In this document: positions 15,786 through 24,108 of the stretch, one piece after another | How the letters are laid out: each line of letters begins with the position of its first letter | Position numbering within the stretch: the first letter of the stretch is position 1 | From: Serratia marcescens | GTDB taxonomy: Bacteria > Pseudomonadota > Gammaproteobacteria > Enterobacterales > Enterobacteriaceae | Reading direction: 5' to 3' | NCBI RefSeq assembly: GCF_006715005.1 | Contig: NZ_VFMJ01000001.1 | Coordinates: forward strand, 2,976,001-3,040,000 | Length of the DNA stretch: 64,000 nucleotides | Translations under genes and position numbers: made by a program | The notes under the pieces: model-generated | Databases searched by the model: none | What the model was told of the DNA's origin: nothing | The model's input: the letters and a program-made list of their open reading frames with translations, nothing else

Positions 15786-16091
15786 ATGCCCGCGTTTCGC
15801 CTCACCCCGCAGGCCCAACAAGATCTGCTGGCTATTCGTCATTTCACCATCGAGCACTGGGGCCAAGCGCAATCTCGCCGCTATCTTGAGCAGTTGAGAG
15901 AGGTCATGCATCATTTGGCAGATATGCCGGAAGCGGGTAAAGCTCACTTCCACGATCTGGGCGAAGAGATACGCAGTTTTCCTTACGCCAGCCATAGGAT
16001 CTACTACCGCAACCGCCCTGCCGGCATCACCGTTCTCGCCATTCTGCATCAGGCGATGGTGCCCCACCGGCATCTGGAACAACGGCTGTAA
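15786..16091 (+). CDS. Type II toxin, ParE/RelE family
   Basis: 101 residues from the ATG at 15786. The RelE/ParE fold is visible: FRLTPQAQQDLLAIRHFTIE, HWGQAQSRRYLEQL and a C-terminal ITVLAILHQAM. The N-terminus aligns with ParE of RK2 (LTAEAEADL, WG.AQ.RRY), favouring a ParE-like gyrase inhibitor. An in-frame ATG at 15771 is an alternative start that would overlap the antitoxin gene. Confidence 0.88.
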   Translation: MPAFRLTPQAQQDLLAIRHFTIEHWGQAQSRRYLEQLREVMHHLADMPEAGKAHFHDLGEEIRSFPYASHRIYYRNRPAGITVLAILHQAMVPHRHLEQRL

Positions 16092-16115
16092 TTTTTCTTA
16101 CTCAAAGGGGCACTG

Positions 16116-16628
16116 ATGTTCACCGTTCGTCAGGCATTGCTGGAAGATTTAACCCTGGTGCGCGATATCGGCATCCGCACCTATCGGGCGCACTTCGGTG
16201 AGCTGTGGCACTACCCGCACGAGCTGGAGGCCTTTTTGGCCGAGGATTTTTCCGTCTCCGCGCTGGAACAGACGCTGCGCGATCCCGACGTGTGCTGGCT
16301 GTTAGCCTATGAGGATGACGCCCTGGTCGGCTATGCACGCGTGAACTTCGACAGCCTGTTGGCCGCCACCCAACGGCGCGGCGCCGAACTGCAAAAGATC
16401 TACTTCCTGCCGGACTACGCCGGGCGCGGTTTCGGCCGACAATTTTTCGAACAGGTGCAGCGGCGGGCCGTCGAACGCCGTCAGCCCCTGCTGTGGCTGG
16501 AAGTGCTGAAACAGAACGCCGACGCCCAGCGCTTTTATCAGCGGCAAGGCCTGGCCGTATGCGGCGAGGCCCAATACACCAGCGAACAGGGTGCCATCGA
16601 ACTTTGGACGATGAGCAAGGCGCTGTAA
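16116..16628 (+). CDS. GNAT-family N-acetyltransferase
   Basis: 170 residues with the GNAT fold: VRQALLEDLTLVRDI at the N-terminus, LQKIYFLPDYAGRGFGRQFFE as motif A with acetyl-CoA-binding R/G residues, and NADAQRFYQRQGL as motif B. AAGGGG precedes the ATG. It follows the toxin gene by 24 bases and may be read from the same transcript. GNAT enzymes are found as aminoacyl-tRNA-acetylating toxins as well as small-molecule or protein acetylases; this one is longer than the usual TacT-type toxin and has no adjacent DUF1778 partner. Confidence 0.85.
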   Translation: MFTVRQALLEDLTLVRDIGIRTYRAHFGELWHYPHELEAFLAEDFSVSALEQTLRDPDVCWLLAYEDDALVGYARVNFDSLLAATQRRGAELQKIYFLPDYAGRGFGRQFFEQVQRRAVERRQPLLWLEVLKQNADAQRFYQRQGLAVCGEAQYTSEQGAIELWTMSKAL

Positions 16629-16650
16629 CCGCGCCCCGCTCCGCCGTCGT

Positions 16651-17163
16651 TTAGCGCGGCTCCCGCTGCAGCATCAGGAACAGCAAGGCAAACGCATTGG
16701 GCGCCAGGTAGATCAGCGCCCCCAGCTGCACCGCCAGCGGATCCTTCTTGGCCTGCCAGGCCATAAACCAGTCGCCGGCGACCACCATAAAGCCGACGCC
16801 CCACACCGCAATTGCGCAAAGCGCCCCCAGCATCGCCCAGGCTTTGCCCTTGGCGAAGGCGGCGTAAGGGCCTTTCAATCGCCCGATCATCAGCACCACG
16901 CCTGCCGCCGCGAATAGACCGGCCAGCGTTTCCAGCGTGGTGATGACCGCCAACCCCAACATGCAGGCCCAGTCGGCGCTGATCGCGCGCCACATCAGCC
17001 CCGGCGTCTGATAGGTATCCTGCATGGCAAGCAATGGCCCCACCGCATTGCGCGCGGTACCGGCGAAATCCGCCGTATTGTTCAACAGGCTGAACAGCCC
17101 CCACAGGGCCGGAAACAGAGACAGGACGATGCAACCGAGGCGTGACACAGTGATTTCGTTCAT
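16651..17163 (-). CDS. DUF2165 family four-helix membrane protein
   Basis: 170 residues with four hydrophobic helices (about 9-28, 70-92, 108-130, 145-165) and the DUF2165-typical motifs NTADFAGTARNAVGPLLAM and MWRAISADWA. The RBS AAGGATAACC is well placed. The family is predicted to be inner-membrane and has no assigned function. It stands between the two toxin-antitoxin pairs on the opposite strand. Confidence 0.8.
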   Translation of the reverse strand: MNEITVSRLGCIVLSLFPALWGLFSLLNNTADFAGTARNAVGPLLAMQDTYQTPGLMWRAISADWACMLGLAVITTLETLAGLFAAAGVVLMIGRLKGPYAAFAKGKAWAMLGALCAIAVWGVGFMVVAGDWFMAWQAKKDPLAVQLGALIYLAPNAFALLFLMLQREPR

Positions 17164-17232
17164 GGTTATCCTTAATGAATAAACGGGTGACTCCCGCCCT
17201 CATGACGGGACCGCTATTGAGATCCTGATAGT

Positions 17233-17264
17233 TTGACGTGCACAATGTAAGAACTAATCTTACA
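17233..17264 (+). promoter_or_regulatory. Promoter/operator of the second toxin-antitoxin pair
   Basis: TTGACG at 17233-17238 is followed 16 bases later by a TAATCT -10 candidate. The inverted repeat TGTAAGA-ACTAA-TCTTACA (17246-17264) covers the -10 region, as expected for ParD autorepression. Confidence 0.6.
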
Positions 17265-17297
17265 ATGACGCAGCATAGCCGAAAATGAGGAGGAACA

Positions 17298-17561
17298 ATG
17301 GGCAGAACACTAACGGTAGATCTGGGTGACGAACTGCGTAGCTTCGTCGAAGACCTGGTGGCCAGCGGCGATTACCGAACGCCCAGCGAAGTCATCCGCG
17401 AATCCGTGCGCACTTTGCGCGAACGTACCGCCGCCTCAAAACTGGAAGAGCTTAGGCGCCTGATCGCCGAAGGAGAGAACAGCGGCGAAGCCGTCGAATG
17501 GGATCGTGATGTGTTCATGGAAAGAATACGGAGCAAAGCAAAAGGATGCGCAGGAGAGTAA
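17298..17561 (+). CDS. Type II antitoxin, ParD family
   Basis: 87 residues. The N-terminal ribbon-helix-helix is clear (GRTLTVDLGDELRSFVEDLV, then YRTPSEVIRESVRTL). The C-terminal stretch is acidic and helical for toxin binding. GAGGAGG lies ahead of the ATG. The gene overlaps the toxin gene by 16 bases, giving translational coupling. Confidence 0.92.
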   Translation: MGRTLTVDLGDELRSFVEDLVASGDYRTPSEVIRESVRTLRERTAASKLEELRRLIAEGENSGEAVEWDRDVFMERIRSKAKGCAGE

Positions 17562-17845
17562 CCGTTCGTCCAAAAGCGCTGGACGATATGGAAGAGATCT
17601 ATTTTTACGGGTTGGCGCACTTTGGCTTGCAGGTGGCCGAAGATTATCTGCGCCGCCTGCATCAGGCTTTCGATAACCTTAGCCACCACCAACTCGGCAA
17701 AAACATCGATGCAATCGGCCCCGGCCTATGGGTATTGCCCGTCGCCAACCACCTGATTTATTTTCGACAGCACAGGCGGGAGGTGAATATCATCAGAGTG
17801 CTGCATCATTCCCGCGATCCGCTCAGCCAATCCTTTTTCAGCTGA
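17546..17845 (+). CDS. Type II toxin, ParE family
   Basis: 99 residues with the ParE layout: VTVRPKALDDMEEIYFYGLA, then LRRLHQAFDNL, then a late YFRQHRREVNIIRVLHHSRD. ParE toxins inhibit DNA gyrase. The stop lies only seven bases from the convergent urtE stop, with no room for a strong terminator between them. Confidence 0.9.
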   Translation: MRRRVTVRPKALDDMEEIYFYGLAHFGLQVAEDYLRRLHQAFDNLSHHQLGKNIDAIGPGLWVLPVANHLIYFRQHRREVNIIRVLHHSRDPLSQSFFS

Positions 17846-17852
17846 CCCAACG

Positions 17853-18551
17853 TTAAATCGCCACCAGCGCGCGGACGCCGTCCTGTTCCATAGCGCTGCC
17901 GGCGCCGCGCTGCACGATGCTGCCACGCGACATCACCAGATAGCTGTCCGCCAGGTCGGCGGCGAAGTCATAGAACTGCTCCACCAGCAGGATCGCCATA
18001 TCGCCCCGCGCCGCCAGCTGTTTGATCACCGCGCCGATCTCCTTGATCACCGAAGGCTGGATCCCTTCCGTCGGCTCGTCGAGGATCAGCAACTGCGGCC
18101 GGCAGGCCAGCGCCCGGCCGATCGCCAGCTGCTGCTGTTGCCCGCCGGAGAGATCGCCGCCGCGCCGATCCTTCATTTGCCGCAGCACCGGAAACAAGTC
18201 ATAGATCGGATCCGGCACCGTGCGTGCGGCGGCGCCGGAAAAACGCGCCAGCCCCATCAGCAGATTTTCCTCCACCGTCAGACGCGGGAAAATCTCCCGC
18301 CCCTGCGGTACATAGGCGATGCCCGCCTGCACCCGCTGATGCGGCTTTTTACCGGTGATGGTTTCGCCCTGCCAACGGACGCTGCCGCTGCGCGCCAGGA
18401 CCAGCCCCATCAGGCATTTCAGCAACGTGGTCTTGCCCACGCCGTTGCGCCCCAGCAGGCAGGTCACCTCGCCGATGCGCGCCTCGAACGACAGGCCGCG
18501 CAGAATGTGGCTGCCGCCGTAATACTGATTCAATTCCTCTACCTGCAGCAT
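17853..18551 (-). CDS. urtE: Urea ABC transporter ATP-binding protein UrtE
   Basis: 232 residues, LivF-like ATPase: Walker A GRNGVGKTT, signature LSGGQQQQLAIGRAL and Walker B LLILDEPTEGIQPSVI. The C-terminal RGAGSAMEQDGVRALVAI matches UrtE. It is the last gene of the leftward urt set and starts 12 bases after urtD ends. With UrtD it powers urea import across the inner membrane. Confidence 0.92.
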   Translation of the reverse strand: MLQVEELNQYYGGSHILRGLSFEARIGEVTCLLGRNGVGKTTLLKCLMGLVLARSGSVRWQGETITGKKPHQRVQAGIAYVPQGREIFPRLTVEENLLMGLARFSGAAARTVPDPIYDLFPVLRQMKDRRGGDLSGGQQQQLAIGRALACRPQLLILDEPTEGIQPSVIKEIGAVIKQLAARGDMAILLVEQFYDFAADLADSYLVMSRGSIVQRGAGSAMEQDGVRALVAI

Positions 18552-18563
18552 GATTACGCCTCC

Positions 18564-19366
<803 letters not shown>

Positions 19367-19370
<4 letters not shown>

Positions 19371-20443
19371 GAGGTTTTCCTCCGGCGCAGCAGACCGATC
19401 ACCCCTTTGGGCAGAAACAGCGTGACGACGATAAACATCAGGCCGAGGAAGAACTGCCAGTATTCGGGAATGGCCATGGTGAACCAGCTCTTGGCGCCGT
19501 TGACGATGCCGGCGCCGAGCAGCGGCCCCACCAGCGTGCCGCGCCCGCCGAGCGCCACCCAGATGGCGGCCTCGATCGAGTTGGTCGGCGACATTTCGCC
19601 GGGGTTGATGATGCCGACCTGCGGCACATAGAGCGCGCCGGCCAACCCGCACAGCACCGCCGACAGCGTCCAGACGAACAGCTTGAAGCCCTTCGGATCG
19701 TAGCCGCAGAAGGTCAGGCGGTTTTCCGCATCGCGCACCGCGGTCAGCACCCGGCCGAATTTGCTGCGCGCCAGCGCAAAGCCGATGGCCAGGCTGGCGG
19801 CCAGCAGCAGCACCGTCGCCAGAAACAGCGCCACTCGCGTGCCGGCGGCGGTGATGGGAAAGCCGAGCAGCGTGGTGAAACCGGTAAAGCCGTTATTGCC
19901 GCCGAAGCCGGTTTCGTTGCGAAAGAACAGCAGCATGCCGGCATAGGTCAGCGCCTGGGTCATGATCGAGAAATACACCCCTTTGATTTTCGAGCGAAAG
20001 GCGAAGTAGCCGAACAGGAAGGCCAGCAGACCCGGCACCAGCACGATCAGGCACAGCGCCCAGGCGAAATGCTGGGTGCCGCTCCAGAACCACGGCAGCT
20101 CATTCCAGGAGAGGAACGCCATAAACGCCGGCAGCCCGTCGCCCGCCGCCTGCCGCATCAGGTACATGCCCATGGCGTAGCCGCCGAGCGCGAAGAACAG
20201 CCCATGGCCGAGCGACAGCAGCCCGGCATAGCCCCACACCAGATCGAGCGCCACCGCCACCACCGCGTAGCACAGGATCTTGCCCGCCAGCGTCAGGGTA
20301 TAGGTGGACACCGCCAGCGGATGATCCGCCGGCAACAGCGTCATGAACGGCATCACCAGCAGCGCCAGCAACGCCAGCCCGCCGATGCTCAACGCCAGCC
20401 GGGGCGCTTTCTGCACGCCGGTTACGGTCAATGGTTGGCTCAT
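19367..20443 (-). CDS. urtC: Urea ABC transporter permease UrtC
   Basis: 358 residues, LivM-like permease with about nine hydrophobic helices and the loops DLVWGYAGLLSLGHGLFFALG and GCNPKG-type equivalent (TFCGYDPKGFKLFVW). The C-terminal EYWQFFLGLMFIVVTLFLPKG is typical of UrtC. Its start overlaps the urtB stop (TGATG) and its end overlaps urtD (ATGA). Confidence 0.92.
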
Positions 20444-22023
20444 CAGTCAATCACCCTGCCCTTAAGGGCGAACAGCCCCTGCGGACGCTTTTGAATAAAC
20501 AGAACGATCAGCACCAGGATCAGGATCTTGCCCAACACGGCGCCGATCTGTGGCTCGAGGATCTTGTTGACGATGCCGAGGCCGAAGGCCGCCGCCACCG
20601 TCCCCGCCAACTGGCCGACGCCGCCGAGCACCACCACCAGGAACGAATCGATGATGTAGCCTTGCCCCAGCTCCGGCCCGACGTTGCCCAACTGCGACAG
20701 CGCCACCCCGCCGAGCCCGGCGATGCCGGATCCCAGCCCGAAGGCCAACATGTCCACCCGCCCGGTGGGCACGCCGCAGCAGGCCGCCATCGCGCGGTTT
20801 TGCGTCACCGCGCGCACGTTCATGCCGAGCCGGGTCTTGTTCAGCAGCAGCCAGGTCATCGCCAGCACCAAGAGCACGAACGCGATCACCGCGATGCGGT
20901 TCCACGGCAGCACCAGGTTCGGCAGCAGCTGCACACCGCCCGACAGCCACGCCGGGTTGGCGACCTCGACGTTCTGCGCGCCGAACAGCACCCGCACCAG
21001 CTGGATCAGCACCAGGCTGATGCCCCAGGTGGCCAGCAGGGTTTCCAGCGGCCGGCCGTACAGGTGGCGGATCACCGTGCGCTCAAGCAGCATGCCGATC
21101 CCGGCGGTGATGGCGAACGCCACCGGCAGCGCCGCCAGCGGGTAGAGCGCCAGCCACTGCGGCGCAAACTGCTGAAACAGCCCCTGCACCAGGTAGGCCG
21201 AATAGGCGCCGAGCATCAGCATTTCGCCGTGCGCCATATTGATGACGCCGAGCAGGCCGTAGGTGATCGCCAGGCCGAGCGCCGCCAGCAGCAGGATCGA
21301 ACCGAGCGACAGGCCGCTGAACGCCTGGCCGAGCAGATCGCCGATCATCAGGCGGTGCTGCACGCGTTGCAGGCTGCGTTGCGCCTCGGCGCGCACCGCG
21401 GCGTCCGGCTCGTGGGCGGCGTCGGTCAACGCTTGCAGCCGGGCGCGGGTTTCCGGCTCGCCCGATTCACCCAACAGCCGCACCGCCTTGAAACGCACCT
21501 GCGGATTGCCGTCGGCCAGCTGCAGGTTAGCCAGCGCCAGGCTCAGCGCCTGATGCACCTGCGGGTCTGTTTCCCGCGCCAGCTGCCGGGCCAACAGCGG
21601 CAGCTGCTCGCCGTTCGCTTCGCGCTGCAGCGCGCTCGCCGCCTGCAGCCGCACCGCCGCGTCCGCGCTGACCAACCGCTGCGCCGACAGCGCATTGGCG
21701 ATCAGAATGCGCAGCCGGTTGTTCAGCCACACCTTCTTCGGTTCGCCAACCGGGGCCGCCTCGCCCTCGAGCGGCAAATAGCGATCGCCCTGGCGGATAA
21801 AGGCGCGCTTCGCCCCGTCGATCGCCACGGTTTCCTGCTGCAGCCCCTGCAGCAGCGGCAGGCGCGCGGCATCCGGCTCGGCCGCCCACGCCTGCAGCAG
21901 TTTGGCCTGCTGCGCACGGTTGGCCGCCGCAAACTCATCGGCCGGCCCGGCCTGCGCCAGCAGGGGCCAGGCGCACAGCAGCCACAGCCCGACGCGCAGA
22001 GAAGATAAAAACGGAGATTGCAT
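20443..22023 (-). CDS. urtB: Urea ABC transporter permease UrtB (long form)
   Basis: 526 residues starting at 22023 behind AGAGGCAG. It begins with a signal peptide (SLRVGLWLLCAWPLLAQAG), then about 190 residues of helical, HEAT-like repeats rich in Ala/Arg/Leu (for example DAAVRLQAASALQREANG). A LivH-like permease domain follows from about residue 235 (GLAITYGLLGVINMAHGEML). This extracytoplasmic N-terminal region is the known long UrtB form. A 57-base gap separates it from urtA. Confidence 0.92.
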   Translation of the reverse strand: MQSPFLSSLRVGLWLLCAWPLLAQAGPADEFAAANRAQQAKLLQAWAAEPDAARLPLLQGLQQETVAIDGAKRAFIRQGDRYLPLEGEAAPVGEPKKVWLNNRLRILIANALSAQRLVSADAAVRLQAASALQREANGEQLPLLARQLARETDPQVHQALSLALANLQLADGNPQVRFKAVRLLGESGEPETRARLQALTDAAHEPDAAVRAEAQRSLQRVQHRLMIGDLLGQAFSGLSLGSILLLAALGLAITYGLLGVINMAHGEMLMLGAYSAYLVQGLFQQFAPQWLALYPLAALPVAFAITAGIGMLLERTVIRHLYGRPLETLLATWGISLVLIQLVRVLFGAQNVEVANPAWLSGGVQLLPNLVLPWNRIAVIAFVLLVLAMTWLLLNKTRLGMNVRAVTQNRAMAACCGVPTGRVDMLAFGLGSGIAGLGGVALSQLGNVGPELGQGYIIDSFLVVVLGGVGQLAGTVAAAFGLGIVNKILEPQIGAVLGKILILVLIVLFIQKRPQGLFALKGRVID

Positions 22024-22079
22024 CAGCTGCCTCTTCTGTTGGGCCGGCGGGCGTTGGGCCGCGCCGGCGCTGAGTGACG

Positions 22080-23348
22080 TTACTTGCCGCCCTTCACCGG
22101 GTAATCCGGCTTCTTGTCGTTGCCGGCGATATACGGGCTCCACGGCTGCGCGCGCACCGGCGCTTCGGTCTGCCACACCACGTTGAACTGGCCGTTGCCC
22201 TCGATCTCGCCGATCATCACCGGCTTGTGCAGATGGTGGTTGGTCTGGTCCATGGTCAGCGTGAAGCCCGACGGCGCGGCGAAGGTTTGCCCGGCCATCG
22301 CCGCGCGCACCTTATCGACGTCGGTGGTGCCGGCCTTTTCCACCGCCTGCGCCCACATGTGGAGGCCGACGTAGGTGGCTTCCATCGGATCGTTGGTCAC
22401 CGCGGTGGCGTAATTCGGCAGATTGTGCGCCTTGGCGTAGGCTTTCCACTGACTGACGAATTGTTTATTGGTCGGGTTATCCAGCGATTCGAAGTAGTTC
22501 CAGGCCGCCAGGTTGCCCACCAGCGGTTGGGTGTCGATGCCACGCAGCTCTTCCTCGCCGACCGAGAAGGCGATCACCGGCACGTCGGTGGCCTTGACGC
22601 CCTGGTTGGCGAGTTCTTTGTAGAACGGCACGTTGGAATCGCCGTTGATGGTGGAGATCACCGCGGTGTTGCCGCCGGCGGCGAACTTCTTGATGTTGGC
22701 GACGATGGTCTGGTAATCGCTGTAACCGAACGGCGTGTAGACCTCTTCGATATCCTTGTCCTGCACGCCTTTACTGTGCAGGAAGGCGCGCAGGATCTTG
22801 TTGGTGGTGCGCGGATAGACGTAATCGGTGCCCAGCAGGAAGAAGCGCTTGGCGCCGCCGCCGTCCTCGCTCAGCAGGTATTCCACCGCCGGGATCGCCT
22901 GCTGGTTCGGCGCCGCGCCGGTATAGAACACGTTCGGCGACATCTCTTCGCCTTCGTATTGCACCGGGTAGAACAGCAGCCCGTTCAACTCCTCAAACAC
23001 CGGCAGCACCGACTTGCGCGACACCGAGGTCCAGCAGCCGAACACCGCCGCCACCTTGTCCTGGCTCAGCAGCTGGCGCGCCTTCTCGGCGAACAGCGGC
23101 CAATTGGAGGCCGGATCCACCACCACCGGCTCCAGCTTTTTGCCGAGCACCCCGCCTTTGGCATTGATCTCGTCGATGGTCATCAGCGCCACATCCTTCA
23201 GCGGCGTTTCGGAAATCGCCATGGTGCCTGAGAGCGAACTCAGAATGCCGACCTTGATGGTGTCGGCGGCCTGCGCGCTCCAGGCCAGGCCCAGGCCGAC
23301 AGCGGCGGCGGACAGCGCAAAAGCTTTGATAAAACGACGACGTTGCAT
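22080..23348 (-). CDS. urtA: Urea ABC transporter substrate-binding protein UrtA
   Basis: 422 residues of the periplasmic LivJ-type fold (VGILSSLSGTMAISE, VFGCWTSVSRKSVLPVFEE, YPVQYEGEEMSPNVFYTGA, NDPMEATYVG). These are characteristic UrtA segments. The signal peptide MQRRRFIKAFALSAAAVG carries an RRxFIK twin-arginine motif, so export may be Tat-dependent. It is the first urt gene, 26 bases after the GntR gene. Confidence 0.93.
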   Translation of the reverse strand: MQRRRFIKAFALSAAAVGLGLAWSAQAADTIKVGILSSLSGTMAISETPLKDVALMTIDEINAKGGVLGKKLEPVVVDPASNWPLFAEKARQLLSQDKVAAVFGCWTSVSRKSVLPVFEELNGLLFYPVQYEGEEMSPNVFYTGAAPNQQAIPAVEYLLSEDGGGAKRFFLLGTDYVYPRTTNKILRAFLHSKGVQDKDIEEVYTPFGYSDYQTIVANIKKFAAGGNTAVISTINGDSNVPFYKELANQGVKATDVPVIAFSVGEEELRGIDTQPLVGNLAAWNYFESLDNPTNKQFVSQWKAYAKAHNLPNYATAVTNDPMEATYVGLHMWAQAVEKAGTTDVDKVRAAMAGQTFAAPSGFTLTMDQTNHHLHKPVMIGEIEGNGQFNVVWQTEAPVRAQPWSPYIAGNDKKPDYPVKGGK

Positions 23349-23374
23349 AGTTCAAACTCCTGATGTGTGTGAAA

Positions 23375-24097
23375 TCAAAATCGTTGCGCCGAGCGCGCGG
23401 GCGGCTGGGCCCGCGCCTGGTGCAACATGTGCAGCGTTATTTTTCGTACCTCTGCCTTGCTGACGGCGATATGCTCGCCGAGCAGCGCTTGCGCCGCCCC
23501 GCTTTGCCGCTGCAGGATCGCCTGCAAAATGGCGGCGTGTTCGCGGTAGGTGGCGTCCACCCGCGCCTGCTGGGTGAAGTCCAGCCGGCGAATGATGCGG
23601 ATCTTTTCGGTCAGTTCGCGGTGAATGCGCGCCATTTCGCCGTTGCCCGCCGCGGCCACCAACGCCTGATGAAACTGCTCATCGTGCTGCGACACCGCCT
23701 TGCCGTCAGCCAGGCGCGGCGCTGCGGTCCAAAAATGGCTCAACGCCGCCAGCGCGGCCGGCGTTTCCCCAGCCGGACGTTCGCACAGCCGTTTCACCGC
23801 CTCTTGTTCCAGCACGATGCGCAGGTCATACAGCTCTTCGAAGTAGGCGAAGTCGAACGGCCGCACCTGCCAGCCGCTGCGAAACAGCACCTCGACATAG
23901 CCTTCGCGCTCGAGTCGAAACAGCGCCTGGCGCACCGGCGTGCGGCTGGCCGCCATGCGCTGCGCCACGTCGCTTTCGCTGAAGCGATCGCCCGGCAGCA
24001 GGCGAAACTCGAAGATGTCGGCCTTGAGCTGCAGATAAATGCGCTCCGCTAGCCCCTCCGGCCGCGCCTTGTGCTCTCCGTTGGTGATTTGCATCAT
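23375..24097 (-). CDS. GntR/FadR-type regulator inside the urea operon
   Basis: 240 residues. A winged HTH (FSESDVAQRMAASRTPVRQALFRLEREGYVEV) is followed by an FCD-type all-helical ligand domain (VLEQEAVKRLCER, HDEQFHQALVAAAGN, REHAAILQAILQ). The start is at one of two adjacent ATGs (24097 or 24094) behind GGAGGAG. It lies 11 bases after the urea carboxylase stop and 26 bases before urtA, so it is cotranscribed with both and probably controls the operon in response to a pathway metabolite such as allophanate or urea. Confidence 0.9.
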   Translation of the reverse strand: MMQITNGEHKARPEGLAERIYLQLKADIFEFRLLPGDRFSESDVAQRMAASRTPVRQALFRLEREGYVEVLFRSGWQVRPFDFAYFEELYDLRIVLEQEAVKRLCERPAGETPAALAALSHFWTAAPRLADGKAVSQHDEQFHQALVAAAGNGEMARIHRELTEKIRIIRRLDFTQQARVDATYREHAAILQAILQRQSGAAQALLGEHIAVSKAEVRKITLHMLHQARAQPPARSAQRF

Positions 24098-24108
24098 CGC
24101 TCCTCCGT

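Noticed and set aside
20431-22008. A 525-codon open frame on the plus strand across urtB
   Set aside because: It is antisense to a clear permease, is Gln/Arg/His-rich in a way typical of GC-rich shadow frames, has no RBS, and shows no membrane or domain features.
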